Source of the DNA: JAXHMM01 sp964528445
GTDB taxonomy: Bacteria; Bacteroidota; Rhodothermia; Balneolales; Balneolaceae
Reading direction: 5' to 3'
DNA length: 64,000 nt
Assembly: GCA_964528445.1 (NCBI GenBank)
Contig: CAZGSL010000004.1
Coordinates: 29,742-93,741 of the forward strand
Position numbers and translations under genes: made by a program. The first letter of the stretch is position 1. Every line of letters starts with the position of its first letter. This document shows, one piece after another, positions 36,889 through 45,055 of this stretch. Under the pieces are notes generated by a model. It was given only the letters and a program-made list of their open reading frames with translations, was not told the origin of the DNA and did not search any database.

Positions 36889-38181
36889 CTATTTGTCCGC
36901 TTCTCCCATTACCGGATCGACACCGCCGATGATCACCACGGTGTCGGCTACCATCTCGCCGTCCAGCAGGTCTTCCAGGACCTGCAGATTGGCAAAGGAG
37001 GGAGAGTTGATTTTCAGTCGCCAGGGATGGCCGGTGCCGTCACTCTGGATAAAGTACCCGAGTTCCCCTTTGGGGCCTTCGACGGCGTGGTAACTTTCGG
37101 CGCCCTCCGGGGGACAAATGCCGGTGTCGGTCATCATAAAGTCGTGTATCATGCCCTCCATGGAGTAGTAGACCTCATCTTTGGAGGGATAGGCCTGCTT
37201 GGCGTTGTCCGTGCGCACGGGGCCCTTGGGCATTTTCTCCAGGCACTGCCGGATAATGCGAATGCTCTCGTGCATCTCTTCCATGCGTACGTAGTAACGG
37301 GCCAGGTTGTCCCCCTCCAGCCGGGTAGGAATTTCGAAATCCACCTCGTCGTACCGGGCATAGGGTTCAAAGTCACGCAGGTCGTAGGCGTATCCCGAAG
37401 CCCGGAGGGTGGGACCGGTGGCGCCTGAGGCAAGGGCATCCTCCGTCGACAGTACGCCGACCTCCTTGTTCCTGTCGATAAAGATCCGGTTCCGGTCCAG
37501 CAGCTTGTGCCAGTCTTTCAGTTCGCCCGGGAAATCGTTGATGAAGTCCTTGATCATGCTGGTGGCCGTGGGTGTGAGATCGTTCGCCACACCTCCGATG
37601 CGGGCATGCGAGATCGTGAACCGGTGTCCCCCGATCTGGTCGAAGATGTCATAGAGCTTTTCGCGTTCCCGGAACGTCCAGATAAAAAAGGAGACCGCTC
37701 CTGCGTCCATCACCAAAGTGCCCAGCCAGAGCAGGTGCGAGGAGATGCGTGCCAGTTCGCAGCCGATCATTCTTATGTAGTGGGCGCGCTCGGGAACTTC
37801 AACATCGGCGATCTTCTCGACGGCGGTACAAAGTGCCACGTTGTTGGAGTAGGGGGCCAGGTAGTCCATGCGGTCGGTGTAGGGCATGAATTCCTGGTAG
37901 GTCTTGTTCTCGGCGATCTTCTCGACCCCCCGGTGCAGGTATCCGACATCCACCTTCGCTTTCTCGATAATCTCGCCGTTGAGCTGCAGTATGAGCCGGA
38001 GCACACCATGGGTCGCCGGATGCTGGGGGCCCATATTGAGCACCATCTTCGTATTCAGGGGGTCCTTGTCTTCGAGCATCTCCACCGTCGTGTGTTTGTC
38101 CTCCAGGGACTGGTAGAGCGACTCCTGATGCTCTTTGAAGAAGGCGGGCTTTACCTGGTTTTTGAGATTCTCGGGTGCCAC
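36889..38181 (-). CDS. nuoD: NADH-quinone oxidoreductase subunit D
   Basis: 430 aa, the 49-kDa-type subunit that forms the quinone pocket with NuoB. Signatures are NMGPQHPATHGVLRL with the quinone-contacting His, DVGYLHRGVEKIAE, the CELARISSHLLWLG helix and the C-terminal GGVDPVMGEADK with the terminal Arg/Asp pattern. nuoC and nuoD are separate genes here, not fused as in E. coli. Confidence 0.97.
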   Translation of the reverse strand: MAPENLKNQVKPAFFKEHQESLYQSLEDKHTTVEMLEDKDPLNTKMVLNMGPQHPATHGVLRLILQLNGEIIEKAKVDVGYLHRGVEKIAENKTYQEFMPYTDRMDYLAPYSNNVALCTAVEKIADVEVPERAHYIRMIGCELARISSHLLWLGTLVMDAGAVSFFIWTFREREKLYDIFDQIGGHRFTISHARIGGVANDLTPTATSMIKDFINDFPGELKDWHKLLDRNRIFIDRNKEVGVLSTEDALASGATGPTLRASGYAYDLRDFEPYARYDEVDFEIPTRLEGDNLARYYVRMEEMHESIRIIRQCLEKMPKGPVRTDNAKQAYPSKDEVYYSMEGMIHDFMMTDTGICPPEGAESYHAVEGPKGELGYFIQSDGTGHPWRLKINSPSFANLQVLEDLLDGEMVADTVVIIGGVDPVMGEADK

Positions 38182-38211
38182 GGTTGTTGGCTGGTTAAGC
38201 GGTTGTCCTGG

Positions 38212-38724
38212 TCATTCGGTATCGGGCGTGGTGCTCGGCAGTTCAATAGATCCCGGTATGCCAAGCAGCGGAAACTCCTTTCGGAGGGGGAAATATTCGT
38301 AATCCTCTGGCATGTAAATGCGGCGCAGGTCAGGATGGTTCCGGAAACGGACGCCGAACATGTCGTATACCTCCCGCTCAAACCATCCGGCCGATTTCCA
38401 TACGCCGGTAACCGATTCTATTTCGGGTGACTCCTCCTCCAGAAGGGTCTTGAGAAAAAGCCGCTGCCGGTCGCGGAGCGAAACCAGGTTGTAGATGACT
38501 TCGAAGCGATTCTGTGAGGTAAACCGGTCCGTCCCGAATATGTCGGAGAGGTAGATAAAGCCCAGCTCCTCTTTGAGCGTCCGGCAAACCTCGACGATTG
38601 CCTCGCTTTCAACGAGAACAAAGGTGTCCCCGCTGGACCGGTAGACATCGAGGACGGCGTCGGGATGGTTTTGAGACAGGCCCTCAATAGCGGCCTGCAT
38701 ATCGTCGGTGAGTTCCGTTTCCAT
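38212..38724 (-). CDS. nuoC: NADH-quinone oxidoreductase subunit C
   Basis: 170 aa, the 30-kDa-type peripheral subunit. The conserved core is ESVTGVWKSAGWFEREVYDMFGVRFRNHPDLRRI (read in pieces), ending in the YEYFPLRKEFPLLG segment. The N-terminal 60 residues are variable. Its start lies 1 bp from the nuoB stop, so the two are tightly coupled. Confidence 0.94.
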   Translation of the reverse strand: METELTDDMQAAIEGLSQNHPDAVLDVYRSSGDTFVLVESEAIVEVCRTLKEELGFIYLSDIFGTDRFTSQNRFEVIYNLVSLRDRQRLFLKTLLEEESPEIESVTGVWKSAGWFEREVYDMFGVRFRNHPDLRRIYMPEDYEYFPLRKEFPLLGIPGSIELPSTTPDTE

Positions 38725-38725
38725 A

Positions 38726-39208
38726 TCAGGTGTCGAGCATTACGGAGTGTTCGCTGCGTACCTTGTCCTGTATTTTCATAAGAGCGTGAAGGAGAGCGTC
38801 GGGACGCGGGGGACAGCCTGATACGTAGGCGTCAACAGGAAGGAAATTATCGCATCCCTGCACGACGCCGTAACAACGGTGCATGCCGCCTGTCGAAGCA
38901 CAGGCTCCCATGGCGATGCACCACTTGGGATCGGGCATCTGGTCCCATATCCTCCGGATGGCATGCGCCATTTTGTAGTTGACCCATCCCGCTACGATCA
39001 TCACGTCCGCCTGGCGGGGAGAGAATCTCATCACTTCCGATCCGAACCGGGCCGCATCGTATCTGGGTCCGGCAAAGGCCATCATCTCGATGGCGCAGCA
39101 AGCCAGTCCCATAGGCATGGGCCAGGCCGCGTTTGATCGGGCCCAGTTGACGAGAGTATCAAGTTTGGTGGTGAAGTATCCTTCACCCATTGCGCTTTCA
39201 ATGCCCAT
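38726..39208 (-). CDS. nuoB: NADH-quinone oxidoreductase subunit B
   Basis: 160 aa, holds the terminal N2 [4Fe-4S] cluster that reduces quinone. Ligands are the adjacent cysteines in MGLACCAIEMMAF, one in AMGACASTGGM and one in YVSGCPPRPDALL. The N-terminus is short, without the extension seen in E. coli. It follows nuoA after 69 bp. Confidence 0.97.
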   Translation of the reverse strand: MGIESAMGEGYFTTKLDTLVNWARSNAAWPMPMGLACCAIEMMAFAGPRYDAARFGSEVMRFSPRQADVMIVAGWVNYKMAHAIRRIWDQMPDPKWCIAMGACASTGGMHRCYGVVQGCDNFLPVDAYVSGCPPRPDALLHALMKIQDKVRSEHSVMLDT

Positions 39209-39277
39209 AAATCAAACTGCTAAATGATTGTCTTTCTTCGTTCCAATTCTTTCAGCCGGTTTGCCGGATCAGGAGTG

Positions 39278-39673
39278 TCAGGCGGGCTGGTTTTGGGGTT
39301 CCAGGATTTTTCGTTTGATGTCCCAGTCCAGCGTTCCCTTTTTCAGAGTGTAAAGCAGTCCTATAAATAGCACCACGATAAAGAATATCATCGCGAAAAG
39401 CGTGCCTGTGCCGAATTCCAGGTAGCGTACCGCCCAAGGGTACACGAAGACGACCTCAAGGTCAAAGACGATAAACTCCATCGCCACCAGGTAGAAACTG
39501 ATCGAGTACCTGTCACGCGCCTGGCCGACGGGATCCATGCCGCTTTCGTAGGGATTGCCCTTGTTGGTATTGGGACGGAAAGGTCCCAGAAGACGGGAGA
39601 GGCTCATCAGCAGGAGAGCCAGAACCAGGGCCACGCCGGCCACGATGAGAATGGGAATATAGTTTGTCAGCAT
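39278..39673 (-). CDS. nuoA: NADH-quinone oxidoreductase subunit A
   Basis: 131 aa, three predicted membrane helices (about residues 8-28, 68-88, 93-113). The conserved loop between helices 1 and 2 reads NPYESGMDPVGQARDRYSISFY, with the quinone-side Cys of many species replaced by Met, and FIVFDLEVVFVYPWAV follows. It is the first gene of the nuo run; transcription should start within the 261-bp gap shared with the divergent DUF151 gene. Confidence 0.94.
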   Translation of the reverse strand: MLTNYIPILIVAGVALVLALLLMSLSRLLGPFRPNTNKGNPYESGMDPVGQARDRYSISFYLVAMEFIVFDLEVVFVYPWAVRYLEFGTGTLFAMIFFIVVLFIGLLYTLKKGTLDWDIKRKILEPQNQPA

Positions 39674-39790
39674 CGGTATCTGAGATCTTCGGTTACCTGC
39701 GAGAAATTAGGGTCAATCCGTTCCAATGTCAATGAAATAACGGCAGTGAATATAGGATGATCGCCCGATAAAAGATACCGAAATACGGAA

Positions 39791-39825
39791 TCTCACGTCC
39801 TTTAAATTGGTTGTATAGCGTGAGA
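39791..39825. other. Operator-like inverted repeat between nuoA and the DUF151 gene
   Basis: Perfect 7-bp inverted repeat TCTCACG/CGTGAGA with a 21-nt AT-rich spacer, central in the 261-bp divergent gap at 39674-39934. It could be a dimeric regulator site or chance. No exact TAnnTTTG box was found for either direction; TAAATTGG at 39888 is a poor match. Nothing else is visible in the gap. Confidence 0.25.
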
Positions 39826-39934
39826 CAGGCGGTCGTGAGGGGGGAGCCTTTTTCGGCTGCTCAGTTTACGACTACCGTAAAAATCAGTAAATTGGAGTTA
39901 CGGAAATTTTGCCATTACAAAAAGCAGGTAAGCA

Positions 39935-40504
39935 TTGGGTAAGATAAAAATGGACATCCTGGGGCTTTCGACCAGCCCCAGCAGCGGCGGAGCATATGCG
40001 CTGATTTTGAACGAAGCGGAAGGACAGCGCCGGCTTCCCATAATTATAGGCACCTTCGAAGCGCAGGCCATCGCACTGGAGCTGGAGCACATAAAACCGC
40101 CCCGGCCCATGACCCATGATCTGATGAAGAGTATCATCGATACCTTTGAAGCCGATTTTACGCAGGTTTTTATCAACGATCTGAGCGAGGGGACCTTTTT
40201 TGCCAAAATTCTCTACAGGCTCAACGGCAAGGAACTCGAGCAGGACGCCCGTCCCAGCGACGCCATTGCGCTGGCGGTCCGCTTTGAGGCCCCCATCTAT
40301 GTGGACGAGAAGGTACTGGACGAAGCGGGTATCATCGCCGAATCCGAGGGTGAGGAGGGAGAGCTTGCCGGGAGCAGCGAGGAATCCAGTCGTGAGATGA
40401 CAAAGCTGGAGAAACTGGAACAGGAGCTGCAGACGGCGATCGATACCGAAAATTACGAAAAGGCGGCCCGCCTCAGGGACGAGATACAGAAATTAAAAGG
40501 GTAG
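39935..40504 (+). CDS. DUF151 (bifunctional nuclease) domain protein with C-terminal UVR motif
   Basis: 189 aa. Residues 1-130 are the BFN/DUF151 fold, recognisable by DILGLSTSPSSGGAYALIL, LPIIIGTFEAQAIALELE and the RPSDAIALAVRFEAPIYV motif. Residues 150-189 form a UVR helical hairpin (LEQELQTAIDTENYEKAARLRDEI) like those in UvrB and UvrC that mediate protein contacts. A plant homologue has DNase and RNase activity; bacterial roles are poorly known. The start may be TTG at 39935 or ATG at 39950; both keep the domain intact. It is followed 4 bp later by bshC. Confidence 0.85.
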   Translation: MGKIKMDILGLSTSPSSGGAYALILNEAEGQRRLPIIIGTFEAQAIALELEHIKPPRPMTHDLMKSIIDTFEADFTQVFINDLSEGTFFAKILYRLNGKELEQDARPSDAIALAVRFEAPIYVDEKVLDEAGIIAESEGEEGELAGSSEESSREMTKLEKLEQELQTAIDTENYEKAARLRDEIQKLKG

Positions 40505-40508
40505 GGGT

Positions 40509-42122
40509 TTGCAGCAACGTTCATATCCTTTCGAAAAGCTGCCCTTCTCCCCGCTCTTCAAGGCGTATACCGAAAGGTTCTCCTCGGTGGAGCAGTATTA
40601 CGACTACAACCCCTACGATGAAGAGGACCTGGCCGCCCGGTCGCGGGATGTGGAGCAGCCCGAATCCCGGGAACGCCTTGAGGAACTGGTTCGCTCGTAT
40701 AACGGGAAATTTGAGATAACGCCGGAAACGGAGGAGAATATCAGCCTTCTCGGCGAGGAGGGTACGCTGGCGCTGGTGACCGGGCAGCAGCTCAGTCTCT
40801 TCGGCGGACCTCTCTATACCGTATTCAAGACAGTGACGGCCATTCGCCGTGCCGCAGCCCTCGGCGAGAAGCTCGGCCGGACGGTGATCCCGGTTTTCTG
40901 GCTGGCAGACGAAGATCATGATTACGAAGAGGTACGGCACTGTGGACTGATTAACGGGGATCGCCTCCAGCACGTAAGCCTGCCGGAATCGGAGCTTGAA
41001 AAGCCGGTTTCAGAGCGTTCCCTTCCCTCTGAATTGGAAGACGTGCGGGAAGAGGTGGGAGAGGTTCTGCATGAGACGGATTTCACGGAGGAGGTCGGCG
41101 CGCTTCTCGACCGCTCCTACGTAAGCGGGGAGACCTTCTCGCGGGCCTTCGGGAATTTCCTCATGGAGCTGTTCGGCTCCTACGGACTGGTGCTTATGGG
41201 GAGCAACAACGGGGAGATCAAGGAGGCCGGCCGGGAAGTTATGTCCACCGCCGTTCGCAAGGCCGACGAGATTCGCCGGGTACTGGAAGAGCAGAGCAGC
41301 AGCCTCGAAAAGAACTATCACCGCCAGGTTACCCTGTACGACTCTCATCTTTTTTATCTTAGTTCGACGGGAGAGCGAAGGAAAATAAGCCGCAGCGGTG
41401 ACCGCTGGGAAGCCGGCGGTGAAGCGGAGTGGACGGAGGAGGAGCTGCTGGAGGAGATTCGGGACCGTCCCGACCGGTTTTCGCCAAACGTATTTCTGCG
41501 TCCCCTGATGCAGGATCGCCTGCTGCCGACCCTGGGCTATGTGGCTGGTCCGGGAGAGATTGCCTACTACGGGCAGATGAAGCCCATGTACCGATGTTTT
41601 GGCCAGAAGATGCCCCCCATTCTCCCCCGCCTGAGCGCCACCATGATCGAACCCTCCATTGATCGCATTATGAAAGAGCTGCCTTTCGAATTTCATGAAT
41701 ACCAGGGGCGTATCGAGGATCTGGAGTCGCAGTATGTGCAGCAAACCGAGCAGTTGGATATTGAAGCCCTGTTTTCCGACTGGAAGCAGGAGGTGGAGCG
41801 GGTTGCCGAACGGGGCAGTGAGCGTGTTTCGGACGTCGACCCCACCCTGGAGGGAGCAGCGGGGAAAGCGATGTCGGTATATTTCGGGGAGCTGGACAAG
41901 CTGAAAGGGAAGGTGTACCGGTCGGTCAAACAGCAGGAACAGACGCAGCTGGAGAGGATCCGGAAGATAAAGGCCCAGCTCTTCCCGGGGAACGGGCTGC
42001 AGGAGCGGGAGGTGGCCTCCCTCTATTTTATGAACAAGTACGGAGTGGACCTGTGGGATCGGCTGCTGGAGGCGCTCGACGAGGAGGAGTCGTACCGGCG
42101 CCATAAACTGATCAACCTTTGA
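40509..42122 (+). CDS. bshC: Bacillithiol biosynthesis cysteine-adding enzyme BshC
   Basis: 537 aa with a TTG start 4 bp after the previous stop. The opening PFEKLPFSPLFKAYTERF and the central LVTGQQLSLFGGPLYTVFKTVTAIRRA and VFWLADEDHDYEEV (both shown by key segments) are family hallmarks, and the C-terminal half has the long coiled-coil of BshC. It is required for adding cysteine to glucosaminyl-malate to make bacillithiol, the main thiol of Firmicutes and many Bacteroidota. bshA and bshB are not in the window. Confidence 0.93.
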   Translation: MQQRSYPFEKLPFSPLFKAYTERFSSVEQYYDYNPYDEEDLAARSRDVEQPESRERLEELVRSYNGKFEITPETEENISLLGEEGTLALVTGQQLSLFGGPLYTVFKTVTAIRRAAALGEKLGRTVIPVFWLADEDHDYEEVRHCGLINGDRLQHVSLPESELEKPVSERSLPSELEDVREEVGEVLHETDFTEEVGALLDRSYVSGETFSRAFGNFLMELFGSYGLVLMGSNNGEIKEAGREVMSTAVRKADEIRRVLEEQSSSLEKNYHRQVTLYDSHLFYLSSTGERRKISRSGDRWEAGGEAEWTEEELLEEIRDRPDRFSPNVFLRPLMQDRLLPTLGYVAGPGEIAYYGQMKPMYRCFGQKMPPILPRLSATMIEPSIDRIMKELPFEFHEYQGRIEDLESQYVQQTEQLDIEALFSDWKQEVERVAERGSERVSDVDPTLEGAAGKAMSVYFGELDKLKGKVYRSVKQQEQTQLERIRKIKAQLFPGNGLQEREVASLYFMNKYGVDLWDRLLEALDEEESYRRHKLINL

Positions 42123-42123
42123 C

Positions 42124-42747
42124 GTGACGGAAAAAGGACAAAAGGATCGGGTAAGGGCCTCCCTCCTCGAGCGCCGGGAAAATCTTTCTCCTACGCGCTA
42201 CCGCACCGGATCCGATCGCATGCTGAGCAGGCTCAGGGAGCTGGAGACGTTTCAGTCCGCCGCCACGGTACACACCTACGTTTCGATGAACGACCGGGGG
42301 GAGCCCGATACCCGTCCCTTGCTGGAGGAGATGCTCTCGACCGGCAAAAACGTGGTGGTGCCCGTCATGCAGCCCTCTTCCGGAACGCTGCACCATCTAC
42401 GGCTGGAGGCGATGGAGGACCTCAGTCCGAACAGCTGGGGGGTGCCGGAACCTCGCGAAGGGAAGGAGGTGCCACCGGATGTATTTGACTTGGTCATCGT
42501 GCCGATGGTGGGGGGAGATCGCCATTGCAACCGAATGGGATACGGCAAGGGATATTACGACCGTTTTCTGTCGGGCGTGGAGTGTCCGGCCGTGGGATTG
42601 CTTTTCGAGGAGTGCCTGGTGGACGAGCTGCCAGTGGACTCGCTCGATGTACGGCTTGACATGATTGTAACCGACCGCAGGGTGATCCGGAGGGACGGCG
42701 GACCGCAACCGGCGGAGGGAGGCGAAAAGGGGCCGTCTCGATTTTAA
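42124..42747 (+). CDS. 5-formyltetrahydrofolate cyclo-ligase
   Basis: 207 aa from a GTG 1 bp after the bshC stop, so translationally coupled. It converts 5-formyl-THF to 5,10-methenyl-THF using ATP. The signature is GYGKGYYDRFL near residue 140, preceded by DLVIVPMVGGDRHCNRMG with the folate-binding residues. The N-terminal basic helix carries the conserved Arg/Lys that bind ATP phosphates. The last 20 residues are a non-conserved polar tail. Also called FAU or YgfA/MTHFS. Confidence 0.92.
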   Translation: MTEKGQKDRVRASLLERRENLSPTRYRTGSDRMLSRLRELETFQSAATVHTYVSMNDRGEPDTRPLLEEMLSTGKNVVVPVMQPSSGTLHHLRLEAMEDLSPNSWGVPEPREGKEVPPDVFDLVIVPMVGGDRHCNRMGYGKGYYDRFLSGVECPAVGLLFEECLVDELPVDSLDVRLDMIVTDRRVIRRDGGPQPAEGGEKGPSRF

Positions 42748-42929
42748 TCCGTCTGCTTTTTACATTGATTCCCAAACGGCCTGCCGTCCGGCCTCTGCAG
42801 GAGGTGAGGGAACACTTATCCTGAAACAATCAGAGGTAAGTACACGTACCGGCAATCCTCTGGAAACAGGAAATGGAAACGCCCGGACGGGTAACCGCTG
42901 CCGGGCAAACCGTATCGGGAGGCAATACC

Positions 42930-43643
42930 ATGACACAGGAATCACGTCAGCGCACCACCGAAGGAACATCCTCACAGCGCACGCCGGAGTCCTTTCTGGA
43001 GTTTGAGGAGCACGAGCTGCGTTCTACTATGGAGGACTTCCTTCAGGAGGAGAAAAAGGAAGAGCCAAAAATCTGGAATTTCGCTACCATCGCCGGTATC
43101 GCCATGTTCTTTGTAGGCATGCTCTATATGATACAGATGCTGGGCGTGGGGCTCGGTCCTGACCTCGGCAGCCTGGTTGAACTAATGCCCCTGCTCGGAG
43201 GTGTGCTGGTTACCCTGGTGGGATTCGGTTTCCTGGTGGGCGACCGCAAGAATAAGAAAGCGAAAACGGGAAAGCGGAAGCGACAGCAGGATTTCGGCCG
43301 GTCGTTTGATTTCGATAAGGAGAAGGCGAAGGCCGATTTCGACCTTGAAAACGACCTGGAGGGTGACGCTTTCCGCGGCGACAGGAATCGGACGGAGGAT
43401 TTTGATTTCGACGAGTACGCGCTCTCAAAACCGAAGAAGCTCTACAAGTCCCGTACCGATCGAAAATGGATGGGCGTCTGCGGCGGACTCGCAAAATATT
43501 TCGGTATCAGTTCCACGGTCATCCGCCTGCTTTTCGTAATTTGTACACTGGCCGGCTGGGGGACGCCCATCCTGGCCTACATCGGTCTGGCCATTGTATT
43601 GGACAAAGAGCCGCCCGAGTTGATGGACGACTTTGACTTTTAG
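42930..43643 (+). CDS. PspC-domain membrane protein
   Basis: 237 aa from the ATG at 42930, chosen because GGGAGG lies 7 nt upstream; an in-frame ATG at 42873 lacks this. Residues 1-45 are polar, two hydrophobic segments span about 50-110, then a very basic and acidic linker leads to a C-terminal PspC domain with KLYKSRTDRKWMGVCGGLAKYFG and a hydrophobic helix. PspC proteins sense or support envelope stress at the inner membrane. Here the domain is at the end rather than the start of the protein. Confidence 0.85.
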   Translation: MTQESRQRTTEGTSSQRTPESFLEFEEHELRSTMEDFLQEEKKEEPKIWNFATIAGIAMFFVGMLYMIQMLGVGLGPDLGSLVELMPLLGGVLVTLVGFGFLVGDRKNKKAKTGKRKRQQDFGRSFDFDKEKAKADFDLENDLEGDAFRGDRNRTEDFDFDEYALSKPKKLYKSRTDRKWMGVCGGLAKYFGISSTVIRLLFVICTLAGWGTPILAYIGLAIVLDKEPPELMDDFDF

Positions 43644-43646
43644 GCT

Positions 43647-44249
43647 GTGTTTATCACCTTCGAAGGAATAGACGGTTGCGGCAAGTCCACCCAGATTGAA
43701 CTCCTCTCGGAATTCCTGGAGGGGGAGGGACGGCGCGTGGCCGTCTTTCGCGAGCCGGGCGGCCCTGAACTTTCCGAGAAAATTCGCTCCCTGCTGCTGG
43801 ACCACGATTTACCCATCGATCCCGTGAGCGAACTGCTGCTCTTTTCCGCCGCCCGTTCCCAACTGGTGACCGAGAAGGTGAAGCCGCTGCTTGAGGAGGG
43901 GGCCTGGGTTATACTGGACCGGTTCTATGACTCCACCACCGCCTACCAAGGATATGGGAGAGGTTCCCTCCCGATGGAGGAAATCACGCAGATCAACCGG
44001 ATTGCCAGTCATCGCTGTACCCCGGACGTGACCTTCTACCTGAGTATCTCCCTGGAGGAAGCCCGCAGGCGTACGGAGGGCGAAGCGCGGGATCGCATGG
44101 AGCGGTCGGACGATGATTTCTACCGAAGGGTAATCGAGGGCTTTGAAGAGCTGGCCCGCCGGGAGAAACGCGTCGTCAAGCTTGATGCGCGGAAAGAGCC
44201 CGCCCGTATCCACCGGCGAATACGAAGGCACCTGGACCGCCGCGGGTGA
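43647..44249 (+). CDS. tmk: Thymidylate kinase
   Basis: 200 aa from a GTG 3 bp after the PspC gene. It phosphorylates dTMP to dTDP. P-loop GIDGCGKST at residues 7-15, the DRF motif in ILDRFYDSTTAYQGYGRG, and the LID region RRRTEGEARDRMERSDDDFYRRV with catalytic Arg residues in the LID, as in the E. coli type. Length is normal. Confidence 0.95.
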   Translation: MFITFEGIDGCGKSTQIELLSEFLEGEGRRVAVFREPGGPELSEKIRSLLLDHDLPIDPVSELLLFSAARSQLVTEKVKPLLEEGAWVILDRFYDSTTAYQGYGRGSLPMEEITQINRIASHRCTPDVTFYLSISLEEARRRTEGEARDRMERSDDDFYRRVIEGFEELARREKRVVKLDARKEPARIHRRIRRHLDRRG

Positions 44250-44461
44250 CGCCGGGGAACCGCCGTACCCTCTTAAGCGTGCCCGGACCGGGGCTTCCGC
44301 CGCCCTCTCAAAAATCATTTCTGCCTCGAAATAAATTGCTGATGAGCCAAATAATGGTTAAATTTATTGCATTGTGGGTGATTTCTACTCCAAAACCTGT
44401 TTTCCTTTTCCAGGGATTTAATCAGCAATGCTAACCTCTCAATACGGAAGTAAAGACCATT
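44250..44461 (+). other. Gap between tmk and the SRPBCC gene with a 9-bp inverted repeat
   Basis: 212 bases, AT-rich in the second half. ATTGCTGAT at 44335-44343 is repeated in inverted form as ATCAGCAAT at 44422-44430, 78 nt apart. The best -7-like site is TAAATTTA near 44369. It probably holds the promoter of the next gene, but I cannot assign one with confidence. Confidence 0.3.
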
Positions 44462-44968
44462 ATGGCGCACGAAAGAATCGAAGTCGACATGCCTTTAGCC
44501 AAAGTCTATGAATACCTCAGCAATCCGGCCTATTTTCCGCATTTTTTCGAACGCATAGACAGCGTCAACAAAGTAAATTCCCAGACCTATGAGTTCGGAG
44601 CGGATATCGGCGGAGAGGATTACCAGTGGACGACCAATATCATCGATAACCTGAGGAATACGAGGTTTGCCTGGATCACCATCAACGGCGGTCTCAATCA
44701 GACCGGGACCATAAGGTTCACGCCGCTGGACAGCGGCGAAAGGACCCGTGTTGACTTCAGCCTGGACTATCGCACGTTCTACGGGGAACCGGAAGAGGAA
44801 CTGGCGAAATTCATCCAGGGATTGCAGGCCCAGCTCAAGAAAGACCTTAACCGTTTCAAGGAAGAGGCCGAAGCTGGGACCTTCAAGGAGAAAGCGGAAG
44901 CGAGAGAAGCCGAGGCCTCCGAGTCGGAGACAGAGACGGAGGCAGAGGAGGACGAGGTTACGGTCTGA
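44462..44968 (+). CDS. SRPBCC (START-like) family protein
   Basis: 168 aa. The first 135 residues show the START-like order: an opening strand ERIEVDMPLAKVYEYLSNPAYFPHFF, a curved sheet including QWTTNIIDNLRNTRFAWITING, and a long C-terminal helix (EEELAKFIQGLQAQLKKDLNRFKEE) that closes the hydrophobic cavity. The last 30 residues are almost pure Glu/Ala/Ser/Thr and likely disordered. No signal peptide. The ligand is unknown. It is a single-gene unit closed by a strong terminator. Confidence 0.8.
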   Translation: MAHERIEVDMPLAKVYEYLSNPAYFPHFFERIDSVNKVNSQTYEFGADIGGEDYQWTTNIIDNLRNTRFAWITINGGLNQTGTIRFTPLDSGERTRVDFSLDYRTFYGEPEEELAKFIQGLQAQLKKDLNRFKEEAEAGTFKEKAEAREAEASESETETEAEEDEVTV

Positions 44969-44990
44969 ATACGTACACATATTCTTTGAA

Positions 44991-45024
44991 AAAATGCGCA
45001 CTTTCCGAGGTGCGCATTTTTTTT
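44991..45024 (+). terminator. Rho-independent terminator after the SRPBCC gene
   Basis: Perfect 11-bp stem AAAATGCGCAC/GTGCGCATTTT with an 8-nt loop, running into eight T residues. It starts 22 nt after the stop codon and ends about 30 nt before aroE. The A-tract at its 5' side makes it potentially active in both directions. Confidence 0.9.
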
Positions 45025-45055
45025 GGAAACATGCCGGAATCCCACACCTTTTTTT

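Noticed and set aside
44991..45055. aroE start at 45023
   Set aside because: It falls inside the terminator hairpin's T-tract region and adds residues that are not conserved; the ATG at 45056 fits the family.
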